DNA from: Thermococcus aggregans
Lineage (GTDB): Archaea > Methanobacteriota_B > Thermococci > Thermococcales > Thermococcaceae
Assembly: GCF_024022995.1 (NCBI RefSeq)
Contig: NZ_CP099582.1
Coordinates: forward strand, 310,001 to 374,000
DNA length: 64,000 bases
Direction: 5' to 3'
Of the stretch, positions 20,738 to 29,555 are shown in pieces. The first letter of the stretch is position 1; the number at the start of each line of letters is the position of its first letter. The position numbers and the translations under genes were made by a program. The notes under the pieces are model-generated. The model did no database searches, was not told where the DNA came from, and saw only the letters and a program-made list of their open reading frames with translations.

Positions 20738-21034
20738 TCACTCCCCCTCTTCACTTATTAGTCCATCTCTCCTCAATATGTATTCGGGTTCTATGTAAAG
20801 CATTCTCTCCTTGCTCTCATAAGCCTTAGCATAACCCTTGCTGACCCTGCTTCCGAAGTAGCTCCTTATGTATTGAATAACAGTTGTCTCTGGGTTTAGG
20901 TCAAGCATTGCAACAAGCTTTCCTTTAACGTCCTTTCTTGAAGGAGTTGGCTCACCTTCGTGGATAATCTCAAAGTATATTTCCTTTCTTCCGAGGAGCT
21001 TGTTTTCTTTAACTTCAGTAACCCTAATCTCCAT
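20738..21034 (-). CDS. rps24e: Ribosomal protein S24e
   Basis: The 98-aa product begins [18 protein letters not shown] and contains the S24e core [14 protein letters not shown] and [15 protein letters not shown]. The ATG at 21034 is preceded by GGAGGTGG and overlaps the upstream gene by 11 bases. It is part of the conserved archaeal cluster rpo7-spt4-DPCK-rps24e-rps27ae. Confidence 0.96.
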   Translation of the reverse strand: MEIRVTEVKENKLLGRKEIYFEIIHEGEPTPSRKDVKGKLVAMLDLNPETTVIQYIRSYFGSRVSKGYAKAYESKERMLYIEPEYILRRDGLISEEGE

Positions 21035-21566
21035 CGTAAACCACCTCCATCTTTCTAAGTAGTTGAGCACATCTGCGCTTACATTCGGGTGTGACCTTTA
21101 TAAGCACTATCCCCTCATCCGGCTGTCCGTAAACTACCAAAGCCCCTTCCGGAGCATAGAGGACAGCCGGAATGGCGGCTAAATCCTCCTCACCGTTTAC
21201 CTTTATGTAAACTCTTTTTCCCCTTTTGGCAAGTTCAAAGGACTTTTTGATAGCATTTAATAAAGCTTTCGTTATTGTACCCGGCGGATTCTTTGTGGTC
21301 AAGACGACAGCCCCAAGTTCTATCTCAGGATCGTATTCCTTTCTCTTGGTTTTGTGGTCGTAGATTGCAACGGAAGGCTTTATGCCAAGCCTGAGGACGT
21401 TTTCAGTAACAACATCTCCCACCGTAACCAAATAGGGTGCGCTTTCAAGCTCTTTGCGGGAGGCTAAATAGGGTTGCGGCATTTCTCCCCTAACTAACCT
21501 ACCCAGGGGACTTTTGAGCTCCTTTCTGAGGACTTCTGTGAGTTTAAAGTAAAAGTCCCGGCACAT
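21024..21566 (-). CDS. GTP-dependent dephospho-CoA kinase (DUF359 family)
   Basis: This 180-aa protein belongs to the archaeal DUF359 family, shown in Thermococcus to phosphorylate dephospho-CoA with GTP, the last step of CoA synthesis. Visible signatures are [35 protein letters not shown] and [16 protein letters not shown], followed by YGQPDEGIV. The family's usual location between spt4 and rps24e is kept here. The start is an ATG behind a weak AGGTAG. Confidence 0.92.
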   Translation of the reverse strand: MCRDFYFKLTEVLRKELKSPLGRLVRGEMPQPYLASRKELESAPYLVTVGDVVTENVLRLGIKPSVAIYDHKTKRKEYDPEIELGAVVLTTKNPPGTITKALLNAIKKSFELAKRGKRVYIKVNGEEDLAAIPAVLYAPEGALVVYGQPDEGIVLIKVTPECKRRCAQLLRKMEVVYDGD

Positions 21567-21567
21567 T

Positions 21568-21753
21568 CTACCTGACCCTTATGGCGTATTTCCCGGGAAC
21601 CTTCACTCCAAGTTTCTGAGCTATTTTGGAATTTTCGGGGTCAAGGATTATAACAAGATCAAACCACTCATCGCTCAAATCTCTACTCCCACAAACTGGG
21701 CATCGATCTTCGTTGGTTATGTAGTGGCAGTGCCTGCAGGCTTTTTCGCTCAT
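21568..21753 (-). CDS. spt4: Transcription elongation factor Spt4
   Basis: A 61-aa zinc-binding factor with CRHCH and CPVCG forming the metal site, and DLSDEWFDLVIILDPENSKIA typical of archaeal Spt4 (formerly RpoE''). It pairs with Spt5/NusG to make RNA polymerase processive. It overlaps the rpo7 stop by four bases and has GGTGAG upstream. Length is normal. Confidence 0.95.
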   Translation of the reverse strand: MSEKACRHCHYITNEDRCPVCGSRDLSDEWFDLVIILDPENSKIAQKLGVKVPGKYAIRVR

Positions 21754-22319
21754 TCTGACTCACCACTCTCGGCTTTTCTTTTTTCTTTTTGTATCCATTC
21801 GAGCTTGCCCAATCCGGGCTGTCTCATAGTAAGACCGATCTTGTTCTCTCTAATTACTTTGCTCTTTTCACTGACAGCGATTATTCTCGCCCTTACAGCG
21901 TCACCAAGCTTTAAGATATAGCCCTTTTCTTTTCCAACAAATTGGGCATTCTTCTCGTCAAAGACGACGTAATCATCCATGAGCTGGGAAATGTGAACCA
22001 GACCGTCCATTGGGCCAATTCTTACGAATGCTCCATAGGGAACCACATCAATAACCTCTCCCTCAACAACCTCGTGCATCTCGGGCTTCCACACAAGGAC
22101 GTCAAAGACTGCCTCATGATAAGTAGCCCCATCTCCGGGGATTATCACTCCATCACTAATCTCATGAACGTCAAGAATTGCTAAAATAACACCTTCGTCC
22201 TTATCATAAATTCCCTCATAAGCCTCTCTCAGAACTATCTTAGCGGCCTCTTTTGGATCCAGTGTAAACATTCTCGGAGGGATTCTCACAACGTCTTTGA
22301 CTCGAATAAGCTTGTACAT
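21750..22319 (-). CDS. rpo7: RNA polymerase subunit Rpo7 (RpoE')
   Basis: The 189-aa protein has the Rpo7 N-terminal domain (MYKLIRVKDVVRIPP) and an S1/OB domain (GEVIDVVPYGAFVRIGPMDGLVHISQL). It forms the polymerase stalk with Rpo4, helping promoter melting and RNA binding. GGAGGTAAGAGG precedes the ATG. It is the first gene of the translation/transcription block after the pyrophosphatase gene. Confidence 0.96.
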   Translation of the reverse strand: MYKLIRVKDVVRIPPRMFTLDPKEAAKIVLREAYEGIYDKDEGVILAILDVHEISDGVIIPGDGATYHEAVFDVLVWKPEMHEVVEGEVIDVVPYGAFVRIGPMDGLVHISQLMDDYVVFDEKNAQFVGKEKGYILKLGDAVRARIIAVSEKSKVIRENKIGLTMRQPGLGKLEWIQKEKRKAESGESE

Positions 22320-22351
22320 CCTCTTACCTCCAAAATTTTAAAAAAGGAGAA

Positions 22352-22882
22352 TCACTTCTTGAACTTCTCCTTGTAAAGCTCTATCGCCCTAAGTATCTCC
22401 TGCTTTGCCCTCTCCGCGTTTTCCCATCCTTCAACAATGATCTCCTTTCCTTGAAGTTCCTTGTACCTCTTGAAGAAGTGTGCAATCTCGTCAAGAAAGG
22501 CCTTTGGAACGTCGCTTATGTCCTTCCAGTCGTCGAAGTATGGGTCTTCCACTGGAACTGCCAGTACCTTGTAGTCCTTGTCGCCACTGTCTATCATCTT
22601 GAAGAGGCCTATTGGCCTTGCCTCAATGAGCACTCCGGGGTAAGTTGGTTCCCTCATGATGACCATAATGTCGAAAGGATCGTCATCCTCATACCATGTT
22701 TGTGGGATGATTCCGTAGTCGACTGGGTAATAGAACGGGCTGTAAAGGACTCTATCGAGCTTTATTAGGCCGGTCTTTTTGTCAAGCTCGTACTTGTTCC
22801 TGCTTCCCTTTGGGATCTCTATCAGGGCATAAACAACTTCTGGTACTTCCGGTCCGGGCTCCAAATCATGGAATGGATTCAT
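22352..22882 (-). CDS. ppa: Inorganic pyrophosphatase
   Basis: This 176-aa family I soluble pyrophosphatase has the catalytic signature DDDPFDIMV, plus [26 protein letters not shown] and [11 protein letters not shown]. It hydrolyses pyrophosphate to drive biosynthetic reactions. The ATG at 22882 has GAGGTGAT upstream; the GTG at 22891 lies within that site. Downstream, rpo7 follows after 32 bases, so it may share a transcript. Confidence 0.96.
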   Translation of the reverse strand: MNPFHDLEPGPEVPEVVYALIEIPKGSRNKYELDKKTGLIKLDRVLYSPFYYPVDYGIIPQTWYEDDDPFDIMVIMREPTYPGVLIEARPIGLFKMIDSGDKDYKVLAVPVEDPYFDDWKDISDVPKAFLDEIAHFFKRYKELQGKEIIVEGWENAERAKQEILRAIELYKEKFKK

Positions 22883-22965
22883 CTCAATCACCTCTTTGGT
22901 TTTCAGAAGATTTAGTTATAAACCTAACCCAAAAGTTTGTATCTGCTTTTAGCTTTTAAGGTTAG

Positions 22966-22974
22966 TTTTTAAAG
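22966..22974 (+). promoter_or_regulatory. TATA box for the secreted-peptide cluster
   Basis: TTTTTAAAG lies with its centre about 23-24 bases before the ATG at 22993, the normal distance to an archaeal transcription start. The first gene would therefore be read from a leaderless transcript, which fits the absence of a ribosome binding site there. Confidence 0.5.
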
Positions 22975-22992
22975 TTGTCGCTTAACTTGTTG

Positions 22993-23148
22993 ATGAGGTT
23001 CTTTTTGAGAGGCTATACTTTAAGTGTTTTGACAGTTTTTCTGTTTATTATCGTATTGCCTGTCGCAGAGTTAATGCAAAATCGATACATCATCAGTAGT
23101 AATCAACTTTTTGGAGGAAAACTTTTTATCATAGTTACTGAATTATAA
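22993..23148 (+). CDS. Single-pass membrane peptide, leaderless
   Basis: A 51-aa reading begins MRFFLRGYTLSVLTVFLFII and has one strong hydrophobic segment after a basic N-terminus, then a short polar tail ending IIVTEL. There is no ribosome binding site, but a TATA box lies at the distance expected for a leaderless start. The stop is 16 bases before the next gene, whose binding site follows it. I recognise no family. The position suggests it is the first gene of the small operon that includes the Ala/Gly-rich peptide and the SpoIIM-like protein. Confidence 0.5.
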   Translation: MRFFLRGYTLSVLTVFLFIIVLPVAELMQNRYIISSNQLFGGKLFIIVTEL

Positions 23149-23164
23149 TTGCTGGTGGTAACTA

Positions 23165-23437
23165 ATGTGGAGGAAAGCTTTAGCGTTGGGTCTGGTGTTA
23201 ATGGCTCTGGGAGTTGTGGTTGGAGGGGCAGTGGAAAAAGCGGAAGTAGGACTAGTGTTTGCAAAAGACTATCTGATAGATAAAGGAGCAACAGTAGCTG
23301 GAGCTGGAAGCGCGCTTGCAACTGCAGGTGGAATTGTGTATGGTATGGTAAAGACAGGGTTAGTCGCAAAATTTGCCTTGGGATGTGCAGTAGCAGGACT
23401 GGGAGTGGCTGCTATTGGAGTTGGAGTAGCATTGTAA
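23165..23437 (+). CDS. Ala/Gly-rich hydrophobic secreted peptide, bacteriocin-like
   Basis: The 90-aa product starts MWRKALALGLVLMALGVVVG, a short signal-like segment. The remaining 65-70 residues are rich in Ala, Gly and Val with few charges (VEKAEVGLVFAKDYLIDKG, then ATAGGIVYGMVKTGLVAKF). Composition and size resemble precursors of circular, helix-bundle bacteriocins. The ATG has GGTGGT upstream. It is followed by a small membrane protein and a SpoIIM/DUF95 protein, partners typical of circular bacteriocin loci. I could not align it to a named peptide, so the function is inference; a membrane or pilin-like role remains possible. Confidence 0.6.
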   Translation: MWRKALALGLVLMALGVVVGGAVEKAEVGLVFAKDYLIDKGATVAGAGSALATAGGIVYGMVKTGLVAKFALGCAVAGLGVAAIGVGVAL

Positions 23438-23452
23438 GTCAATTATGGGGGG

Positions 23453-23785
23453 ATGAAAGTGGAAAAATTGATTGTCTTCAGTTTGTCTTTAATTTTTTCC
23501 GTTGGAATACTAGTAGCAACCTATGTGAATACCAAAAGAATAATTGTTAAGCCTCTAGTTCTTGCTGTTTTAGTCTCTGGAATAGCGGGGAGTCTCTTGA
23601 TTGCGCTCAACTCGTCGTTCATAGAGTATGGAACTTTTGCAATATTTCTTTGTGTGCTATTATGGGGATATAAGAACCTAATTTTCGAAAGATTTTCATT
23701 AATAAACAGGGTATGGAGCCTGCTCTCTATATTGAACCTTATCCTATTTGTCCTTGTGTTAATACACTCCACTATAAGATTATAA
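23453..23785 (+). CDS. Small four-helix membrane protein
   Basis: This protein of up to 110 aa is almost entirely hydrophobic, with about four predicted membrane segments (LIVFSLSLIFSVGILVA, VLAVLVSGIAGSLLIAL, FAIFLCVLLWGY, LLSILNLILFVLVLI). The ATG at 23453 is directly behind a run of six G. The in-frame GTG at 23459 has better spacing to that run and may be the true start. In bacteriocin clusters such proteins give immunity or help secretion; that role here is inference. Confidence 0.6.
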   Translation: MKVEKLIVFSLSLIFSVGILVATYVNTKRIIVKPLVLAVLVSGIAGSLLIALNSSFIEYGTFAIFLCVLLWGYKNLIFERFSLINRVWSLLSILNLILFVLVLIHSTIRL

Positions 23786-23803
23786 TTGGGAGAAGTGATT
23801 CCA

Positions 23804-24382
23804 ATGCCTTTCAAACACAAATTCTTTCTCTTATTCTCCCTTTTGCTTTTTCTTTCTGGATTTCTCCTGGGATTAAGCGTTTCTAAAAGTACCTATTCAT
23901 CGTACGCTCAGCTAAAGACAACAAACATTGATCCAATATTAGAAATCTTAGAAAAAGACTCCATTGGGAGCTCTCTGACGATTACATATTTATTTGTCAA
24001 CAACGCAAGAGTGGCACTACTCCTATCCTTAGGAGGAGCCTTAACATTTGGTGGCTTGACTTTCTTAAACCTAGTTTCTAATGGCATGAATCTAGGAGTA
24101 CTGTTCTACGAGGCATTAGCTTTAAACGATGTTGGAGCATTCTTCCTCCTCATTCTTCCCCACGGCATCTTCGAAATCTCAGCATTGATTATTGCCGGAG
24201 CTGCTGGTTTCAAAATTCCCTATGAGGTTTTGATGTTTGCTTTGGGTAAAAAGGAAGAGATAATCACCGAAGAAGATGCTAAGGAATTCTTCAAGCTTGT
24301 TGGAATCTCAATAGTTTTAATACTCATCGCCGCAGTAATTGAAGCAAAGGTAACGTTACAATTATCCACGCACGTGCTTTGA
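23804..24382 (+). CDS. SpoIIM/DUF95-family membrane protein
   Basis: The 192-aa protein has the SpoIIM (DUF95) layout: an N-terminal membrane helix, then FVNNARVALLLSLGGALTFG (the conserved N-N-x-R-V segment), NLVSNGMNLGVL, and LILPHGIFEISALIIAGAAG with the characteristic PHGIFE motif. The ATG at 23804 follows GAAGTGAT. DUF95 proteins are hallmark partners in circular bacteriocin clusters and also occur widely in archaea with unknown roles. Its placement after two small hydrophobic proteins supports a shared operon. Confidence 0.8.
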   Translation: MPFKHKFFLLFSLLLFLSGFLLGLSVSKSTYSSYAQLKTTNIDPILEILEKDSIGSSLTITYLFVNNARVALLLSLGGALTFGGLTFLNLVSNGMNLGVLFYEALALNDVGAFFLLILPHGIFEISALIIAGAAGFKIPYEVLMFALGKKEEIITEEDAKEFFKLVGISIVLILIAAVIEAKVTLQLSTHVL

Positions 24383-24455
24383 TAGCATCCGCTACTTTTA
24401 AGGTGGACTATGTGGAGTACAAACCTTTATAAATTATTGGTACCATATACAGTAC

Positions 24456-25745
24456 ATGATATCTAAAGAGACTTGGGGAAAAATCATAAGGGATTACTTA
24501 GAGTGGGACGTCGAACTCATTGAAAGGGATATACCCTATACCTTGCCTAGAGTACAAAGAGCACTAGTCATTATTGGGCCTAGGAGGGCAGGTAAAACCT
24601 ACTTCATGTTTCAGATACTCAAAGAACTTTTAAAGCACGGAATCGAGAAGAATGAAACGCTCTACATCAATTTAGAGGATCCACGGGTGATAGGCACCAC
24701 GCTTGAAGATCTGCTGAATTTTTTGGATGTTTACTACTCCCAATTTCCTGAAAATGCAAAGAAGCGCAACTATTTTTTCTTGGATGAAGTTCAAACAGTA
24801 GAAAACTGGGAAAAGTTCGTGAGATACCTCCTCGATAAAAACCAGCGGGTAGTTATTTCGGGCTCTTCCTCCAGGCTACTATCTAAGGAAATCGCAACCG
24901 AACTTAGGGGGAGAGGTATTTCCCTAAAAGTCTATCCATTTTCATTTAAGGAGATATTAAAATCTAGGAATCTAAAACCCGCCCCGTTTTATTCTACATA
25001 TGAGGAGGCAAAAATTAAAAAGTTGCTCAGAGAGTATCTCGTTTGGGGAGGCTATCCCGAGGTCATATTAGACTTTTCTCTCAGAAGGGAGATTCTTCGA
25101 GAGATAATTGACTTGACGATCTACAAGGATATCGTTGAGCGGTGGGGGATCATCAATATCAAGGCATTAAAGCTCCTTTTCAGGATGCTTGCGTTCTCCA
25201 CTCACCTTTCCATTTCCAAGGCATACAAAAACTTGAAAGGGATCGGCATTAATGTAGGAAAGACAACGGTTGCAAACTACTTAGAATTTCTGGAAGACTC
25301 GCTTGTGTTTTACCCCCTCAGGGTTCTAATAAAGTCATACAAGCTTCAGGAGCTGTACGGGTTCAAGCCCTATTTGGTGGACAACGGACTCTTGACAAGC
25401 CTAGGCGTCCAAGATGAGGGGAGATTGTTAGAAAACTTAGTCTTTACCGAACTTTTAAAGTCGGGCTTGGAGCCAAATAGAGACGTATTTTACTACAGAA
25501 CGAGGGATGGAAAGGAAGTGGATTTTGCTATACTGGAGAAAGGAAGGGTAAAGCAAGCAATTCAGGTTACTTATGAGCTCAATGAAAGCAACTATGAAAG
25601 GGAAATTTCTGCCTTGGTCGGGGCTTCAAAAGAGCTCAATTGCAGAGACCTGCTTCTCATAACATGGGATCAGGAGGAGACGATTAAGACGAAAGGAAAG
25701 GAAATCAAAGTTATGCCCCTGTGGAAGTGGCTCCTTTCCAAATAG
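24456..25745 (+). CDS. AAA ATPase with C-terminal DUF4143
   Basis: This 429-aa protein has a Walker A GPRRAGKT at about residue 40, Walker B YFFLDEVQ near 105 and a sensor-like ISGSSSRLL. The C-terminal DUF4143 half has EYLVWGGYPEVIL and a PD-(D/E)xK-like end (DGKEVDFAIL, then IQVTYE). Such ATPases are common and mobile in archaea; their function is unknown. A TATA box TTTATAAA at 24426-24433 lies about 26 bases before the ATG, so the transcript is probably leaderless and separate from the preceding cluster. Confidence 0.85.
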   Translation: MISKETWGKIIRDYLEWDVELIERDIPYTLPRVQRALVIIGPRRAGKTYFMFQILKELLKHGIEKNETLYINLEDPRVIGTTLEDLLNFLDVYYSQFPENAKKRNYFFLDEVQTVENWEKFVRYLLDKNQRVVISGSSSRLLSKEIATELRGRGISLKVYPFSFKEILKSRNLKPAPFYSTYEEAKIKKLLREYLVWGGYPEVILDFSLRREILREIIDLTIYKDIVERWGIINIKALKLLFRMLAFSTHLSISKAYKNLKGIGINVGKTTVANYLEFLEDSLVFYPLRVLIKSYKLQELYGFKPYLVDNGLLTSLGVQDEGRLLENLVFTELLKSGLEPNRDVFYYRTRDGKEVDFAILEKGRVKQAIQVTYELNESNYEREISALVGASKELNCRDLLLITWDQEETIKTKGKEIKVMPLWKWLLSK

Positions 25746-25751
25746 GAAAAG

Positions 25752-26705
25752 TTATTCTTTGCCCAATAACTCTCTAACAGTTTTTTCCACCGCTTGATAG
25801 CTGTTCATCTTCGGCTTCCAGCCCTTGGCTTTGGCCTTCTCAATGCTAAGGAGCATTATCTTGACATCTCCTTTCCATCCTCTTCCACCGTCAACACCGC
25901 CCGTGAAATAGAACTCCGGATTTAAGCCCATTTCCCTGCTAACTATCTCCGCTATCTCCTTCACAGTTATCCAGTCTTCACTGCCGATGTTGTAGACGTC
26001 GTAGGTTTTGTCCTCTTTGAGGAACTCGTTGAAGAGGTGCAGCATTGCTTCAACAGTATCGCTGACGTGGAGGTAGCTCTTCCTTTGCGTTCCATCGCCG
26101 AGAATCTCCAATCTGTTAGGATTTTTCTTGAGCTTGTTTATGAAATCGTAAATGACGCCGTGGTTTGATCTCTTACCTATGATGTTGGCCAGCCTGAAAA
26201 CTATGGCCTTCATGTCAAACGTGTGAGCATAGCCAGAAATCAAAGCTTCGGCAGCAAGCTTTGCCCCTCCATAGACGCTTATTGGCTCTAGGGGTCCATA
26301 GTCTTCAGGAGTTGGGAGCTTTTTGGCCTCACCGTAGACTGTTGAGGATGATGTAAATGCAAGGACTTTAACACCTTTCCTTCTCATCGCCTCAAGGAGA
26401 TTGTAAGTTATGAGTACATTAGTTTCATAGAGGAGTTCAGGGCTTTGGGAGCCAATCCTCACTTCTGGGTTAGCCGCAAGGTGAAATACAGCATCAACGC
26501 CTTTCACGGCATCTTTTACAACTTCAGGATCCCTCATATCGCCCTTGACGAACTCAAAGTTTGCATGCCCAAGCCACTGCTCAATGTTCTCCAAGCTACC
26601 AGCGCTTAAATTGTCGAGAACTCTAACTTCATAACCCCTTTCCATTAGAGCATCCACCAAATGAGAACCTATGAACCCTGCTCCACCCGTCACGAGAACC
26701 TTCAT
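25752..26705 (-). CDS. NAD-dependent sugar epimerase (UDP-glucose 4-epimerase-like)
   Basis: The 317-aa extended short-chain dehydrogenase begins KVLVTGGAGFIGSHL (nucleotide-binding GxxGxxG). The catalytic serine region is FTSSSTVYGEA and the Tyr-Lys pair is SVYGGAK. It matches archaeal GalE-like nucleotide-sugar epimerases. RBS GGTGGTGAT precedes the ATG. It is divergently arranged from the next gene and opens the surface-glycan region. Exact substrate cannot be read from sequence. Confidence 0.85.
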   Translation of the reverse strand: MKVLVTGGAGFIGSHLVDALMERGYEVRVLDNLSAGSLENIEQWLGHANFEFVKGDMRDPEVVKDAVKGVDAVFHLAANPEVRIGSQSPELLYETNVLITYNLLEAMRRKGVKVLAFTSSSTVYGEAKKLPTPEDYGPLEPISVYGGAKLAAEALISGYAHTFDMKAIVFRLANIIGKRSNHGVIYDFINKLKKNPNRLEILGDGTQRKSYLHVSDTVEAMLHLFNEFLKEDKTYDVYNIGSEDWITVKEIAEIVSREMGLNPEFYFTGGVDGGRGWKGDVKIMLLSIEKAKAKGWKPKMNSYQAVEKTVRELLGKE

Positions 26706-26786
26706 CTTATCACCACCCCATTTACGTAATCGTGTTTATTAAACTTTAGGGAAAGTTTTTTGTATCCTTCCAACGAAGTTAATCCC

Positions 26787-27206
26787 ATGAAAGTTTACAA
26801 TCTCTCGGCTTCGGAGAGGAAAGCCCTCAAGGAGCGGATAAAGGATTACCTTAAGTCTAGGAGAGAGGTCCTCTTCGCTTACATCCACGGCTCTTTTCTA
26901 GAGAACCGTCCTTTTAGGGACATAGACGTTGCAGTTTTCATAAAGTCAAAACCCGGCCGATTCTACGAGATGGAGCTTGAAGAAGAGCTGTCAAGGTTAA
27001 CCGGCTTTCCCGTTGATGTGAGAGTTTTGAACAATGCCCCCGTGGAGTTCAGGTTTCACGTTATCGGTGGGGAGCTCCTCTTCAGCAGGGACGAAAAGGC
27101 CAGGTGCGACTTTGAAGAGCAGACCATGAGGGAATATCACGATTATTCCTATTATCTCAAACTGTACAGGAGGGAAGCCCTTGGAATATTTAAGTCAAAT
27201 GAGTGA
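26787..27206 (+). CDS. MNT-type nucleotidyltransferase domain protein
   Basis: A 139-aa protein from the ATG at 26787. The minimal nucleotidyltransferase core is seen as YIHGSFLENRPFRDIDVAVF, with GS and the D-x-D pair. It resembles the antitoxin-like MNT proteins that modify HEPN toxins, but no HEPN gene is adjacent, so it may be an orphan. The TTG at 26760 would extend it without support. It ends a few bases before the sugar nucleotidyltransferase, perhaps co-transcribed. Confidence 0.75.
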   Translation: MKVYNLSASERKALKERIKDYLKSRREVLFAYIHGSFLENRPFRDIDVAVFIKSKPGRFYEMELEEELSRLTGFPVDVRVLNNAPVEFRFHVIGGELLFSRDEKARCDFEEQTMREYHDYSYYLKLYRREALGIFKSNE

Positions 27207-27220
27207 TTGGAGGGATTGAA

Positions 27221-28216
27221 ATGAAAGTCCTTATAATGGCTGGCGGCTATGCCACTCGTTTGTGGCCGATAACGAAGGGAAAGCCCAAGCCTTTACTGCC
27301 AGTGGGAGACAAGTACATAATCGATTACATCCTCGAGAAAGTTAGGGAGCTCGATTTGGAAGTTTACGTATCCACCAACAAGTTCTTTGAGCGGCATTTC
27401 AAAAAGTGGGCCGAGAGAAGCGGTGTAGAGCTTATCGTTGAGGAGACCCTAAGCGAGGAAGAGAAGCTCGGAACCATTGGAGCGATTAAATACGCAGTTT
27501 CAAAAATTGGAATTGATGATTACCTTATAGTTGCCGGCGATAACTTGTTCTCATTCTCGCTTAAAGAGTTCCTAAGGCGCTACAACGGAAAGCCGCTAAT
27601 AGCTGTTTACGACGTTGGGGATTTTGAGCTCGCAAAGAGGTACGGCGTTGTTGTAGTTGAAGGGGATAAGGTAATTGACTTCCAGGAGAAGCCACTCCAA
27701 CCCAAGTCAACGCTCGTAAGCACTGGTGTTTATGCTCTTCCAAAGGAGATAGTTGAGAGGATCGATGAATACCTAGCTGACGGCAACAGGGACTCGCCGG
27801 GCTACTTCATAGAGTGGCTCCTCAAGAAGGGCGTTGAGATTCATGCTTACAAGTTCGACGACTACTGGTACGACATAGGTTCTGCCGATAGTTATTTGGA
27901 GGCCATGAAGACCCTTTTGAAAGAGAGTCAGATTGAAGAGATCCAGATAAGTCCCTATTCTAAGATAATTCCCCCAGTGGTTATAAAGAAGGGCACAAAG
28001 ATTCTTGGGAGGTCGATAGTTGGACCTTATGCTTATATAGGCGAGAACTGCGTCATAGAGAACTCCGATGTTAGCGACTCAATAATCTTTGACAACACTG
28101 TTATCAGGGGTTCTACAATATGGCGTTCTATAATCGATGAGAAGTGTGAAATAAGAAACCTTGAGCTTAAGAAGAGCTTAGTTGGTGGACATGCTAAGAT
28201 ACAGAGGGGAGATTAG
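27221..28216 (+). CDS. Sugar-1-phosphate nucleotidyltransferase with left-handed beta-helix
   Basis: This 331-aa enzyme has the signature LIMAGGYATRLWPITKGKPKPLLP, with a first domain for NTP and sugar-1-phosphate. VAGDNLF is the metal-binding site. A C-terminal hexapeptide beta-helix runs from about residue 240 (ILGRSIVGPYAYIGENCVI). It likely makes an activated sugar (UDP-, GDP- or dTDP-linked) for the glycans of this region. The ATG at 27221 follows GGAGGGAT; the extension to 27203 overlaps the upstream gene. Confidence 0.85.
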   Translation: MKVLIMAGGYATRLWPITKGKPKPLLPVGDKYIIDYILEKVRELDLEVYVSTNKFFERHFKKWAERSGVELIVEETLSEEEKLGTIGAIKYAVSKIGIDDYLIVAGDNLFSFSLKEFLRRYNGKPLIAVYDVGDFELAKRYGVVVVEGDKVIDFQEKPLQPKSTLVSTGVYALPKEIVERIDEYLADGNRDSPGYFIEWLLKKGVEIHAYKFDDYWYDIGSADSYLEAMKTLLKESQIEEIQISPYSKIIPPVVIKKGTKILGRSIVGPYAYIGENCVIENSDVSDSIIFDNTVIRGSTIWRSIIDEKCEIRNLELKKSLVGGHAKIQRGD

Positions 28217-28253
28217 GTTTTTATACCCTCCCTTTCATTAAGTTTTGAGGGCT

Positions 28254-29483
28254 ATGACGGAGAGCTTAAAACTAAGGCTGATCAAAAACGCAGGCTGGCT
28301 TTTCAGTGCTGAAATTATCTCAAAGCTATTAGCCTATGGTGTGATAGTTATTTTGAGCAGAACCCTCGGCCCGGAAGGCCTGGGGCAGTACTCCTTTATA
28401 TTCTACTATGTGGGGCTTTTGGGGATATTTCGTGATCTGGGCGTTGGTTACTACTTCATGCGTGAGGTCGCGAGGGACAAAAGCAGGCTGAAAGAGTTGC
28501 TCCCGGACGTCTTGGGTCTCAAGATAGTTTTAGCGGTTATTAACTTCTTAATAATTGTAGGAATTACACTTTTCCTCCCAAAGCCTGAGTGGATAAAGGT
28601 TCTTATCGTTCTGGCAGGGGCAGAGGCCATACTAACCTGGATCTCCCTGCTTTTCACGTACATTATGTATTCCCACGAAGTTACCAAGTACGAGGCAATT
28701 GCGAGGACCGTTGAGAGGTTCTGGGCTTTCTTCGTCGGCGGAGCCGTTTTGTACGTGTTTAAATCCCTCCCACCATTTATAGTTGCGCTTCTGGTCGGTT
28801 ATACGCTGAGGGAACTCCTGAGGATAAGATGGGGACTTCGGTTCGTTGATGAACTCAGGGTTTGCTTTAGACCTGAGGTCTGGAAGACCATTCTTAAGAA
28901 ATCGTATCCATTCTGGTTCATAGGATTATTCACGCTCATCTACTACCGCACTGATATGGTGATGCTTAGCCTTCTGAGGGGAGATTATGAAACGGGAATT
29001 TACAGAGCGGCCTTTACGCTCATAGAGGTCTCACTCTTCATCCCAAACATAGTTATCTCAACGACGATGCCCTCGATGGCGAGGTTGTGGAAGGAAGATA
29101 GAAAAACGCTTGAGGTGCTCTTCAGGCGGAGCTTTCAGGTGCTCCTGCTCATAGGCCTCCTTGGAACCGCTGGATACTACACCCTCGCCAGGATTGGAAT
29201 TCTATTCGTCTTCGGGGAGAAGTTCCTGCCGAGTGTCCCCGTGCTGAAGATTTTGGCGTTTGCCGTTCCCTTCATGTTCCTCAACTCCCTCTTTGGGAGC
29301 TACATGAACGCAACCGGGAGGGAGCTGACCTTTACGAAGATCACAGGGTTTACGGCGTTGCTGAACGTGGTTCTAAACTACGTTCTGATACTGAAATATG
29401 GTGCCGAGGGGGCGGCGGTGGCGACGGTGGTGAGTCAGGGAGTTGCAACTATCGGGGGTCTCTTATCAGAAGGCATGCCATAA
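28254..29483 (+). CDS. Polysaccharide flippase (Wzx/MATE-like), apparently C-terminally truncated
   Basis: A 409-aa membrane protein of the oligosaccharide flippase superfamily, with about 11-12 hydrophobic segments (WLFSAEIISKLLAYGVIVI, LGQYSFIFYYVGLLG, YYRTDMVMLSL and others). It would move lipid-linked glycans across the membrane. The reading stops inside what should be a late helix (VVSQGVATIGGLLSEGMP), and base composition changes from GC-rich to AT-rich right there, so the last helices may be lost by recombination. A TATA-like TTTTTATA lies near 28219-28226 and the ATG at 28254 is near-leaderless. Confidence 0.8.
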   Translation: MTESLKLRLIKNAGWLFSAEIISKLLAYGVIVILSRTLGPEGLGQYSFIFYYVGLLGIFRDLGVGYYFMREVARDKSRLKELLPDVLGLKIVLAVINFLIIVGITLFLPKPEWIKVLIVLAGAEAILTWISLLFTYIMYSHEVTKYEAIARTVERFWAFFVGGAVLYVFKSLPPFIVALLVGYTLRELLRIRWGLRFVDELRVCFRPEVWKTILKKSYPFWFIGLFTLIYYRTDMVMLSLLRGDYETGIYRAAFTLIEVSLFIPNIVISTTMPSMARLWKEDRKTLEVLFRRSFQVLLLIGLLGTAGYYTLARIGILFVFGEKFLPSVPVLKILAFAVPFMFLNSLFGSYMNATGRELTFTKITGFTALLNVVLNYVLILKYGAEGAAVATVVSQGVATIGGLLSEGMP

Positions 29484-29555
29484 CTAGGCGGACTCATTAG
29501 GTCAAGTTTTAAAAGGGATAGCGAGAGCATATAAACACACCATGGGGGGTTGCAC

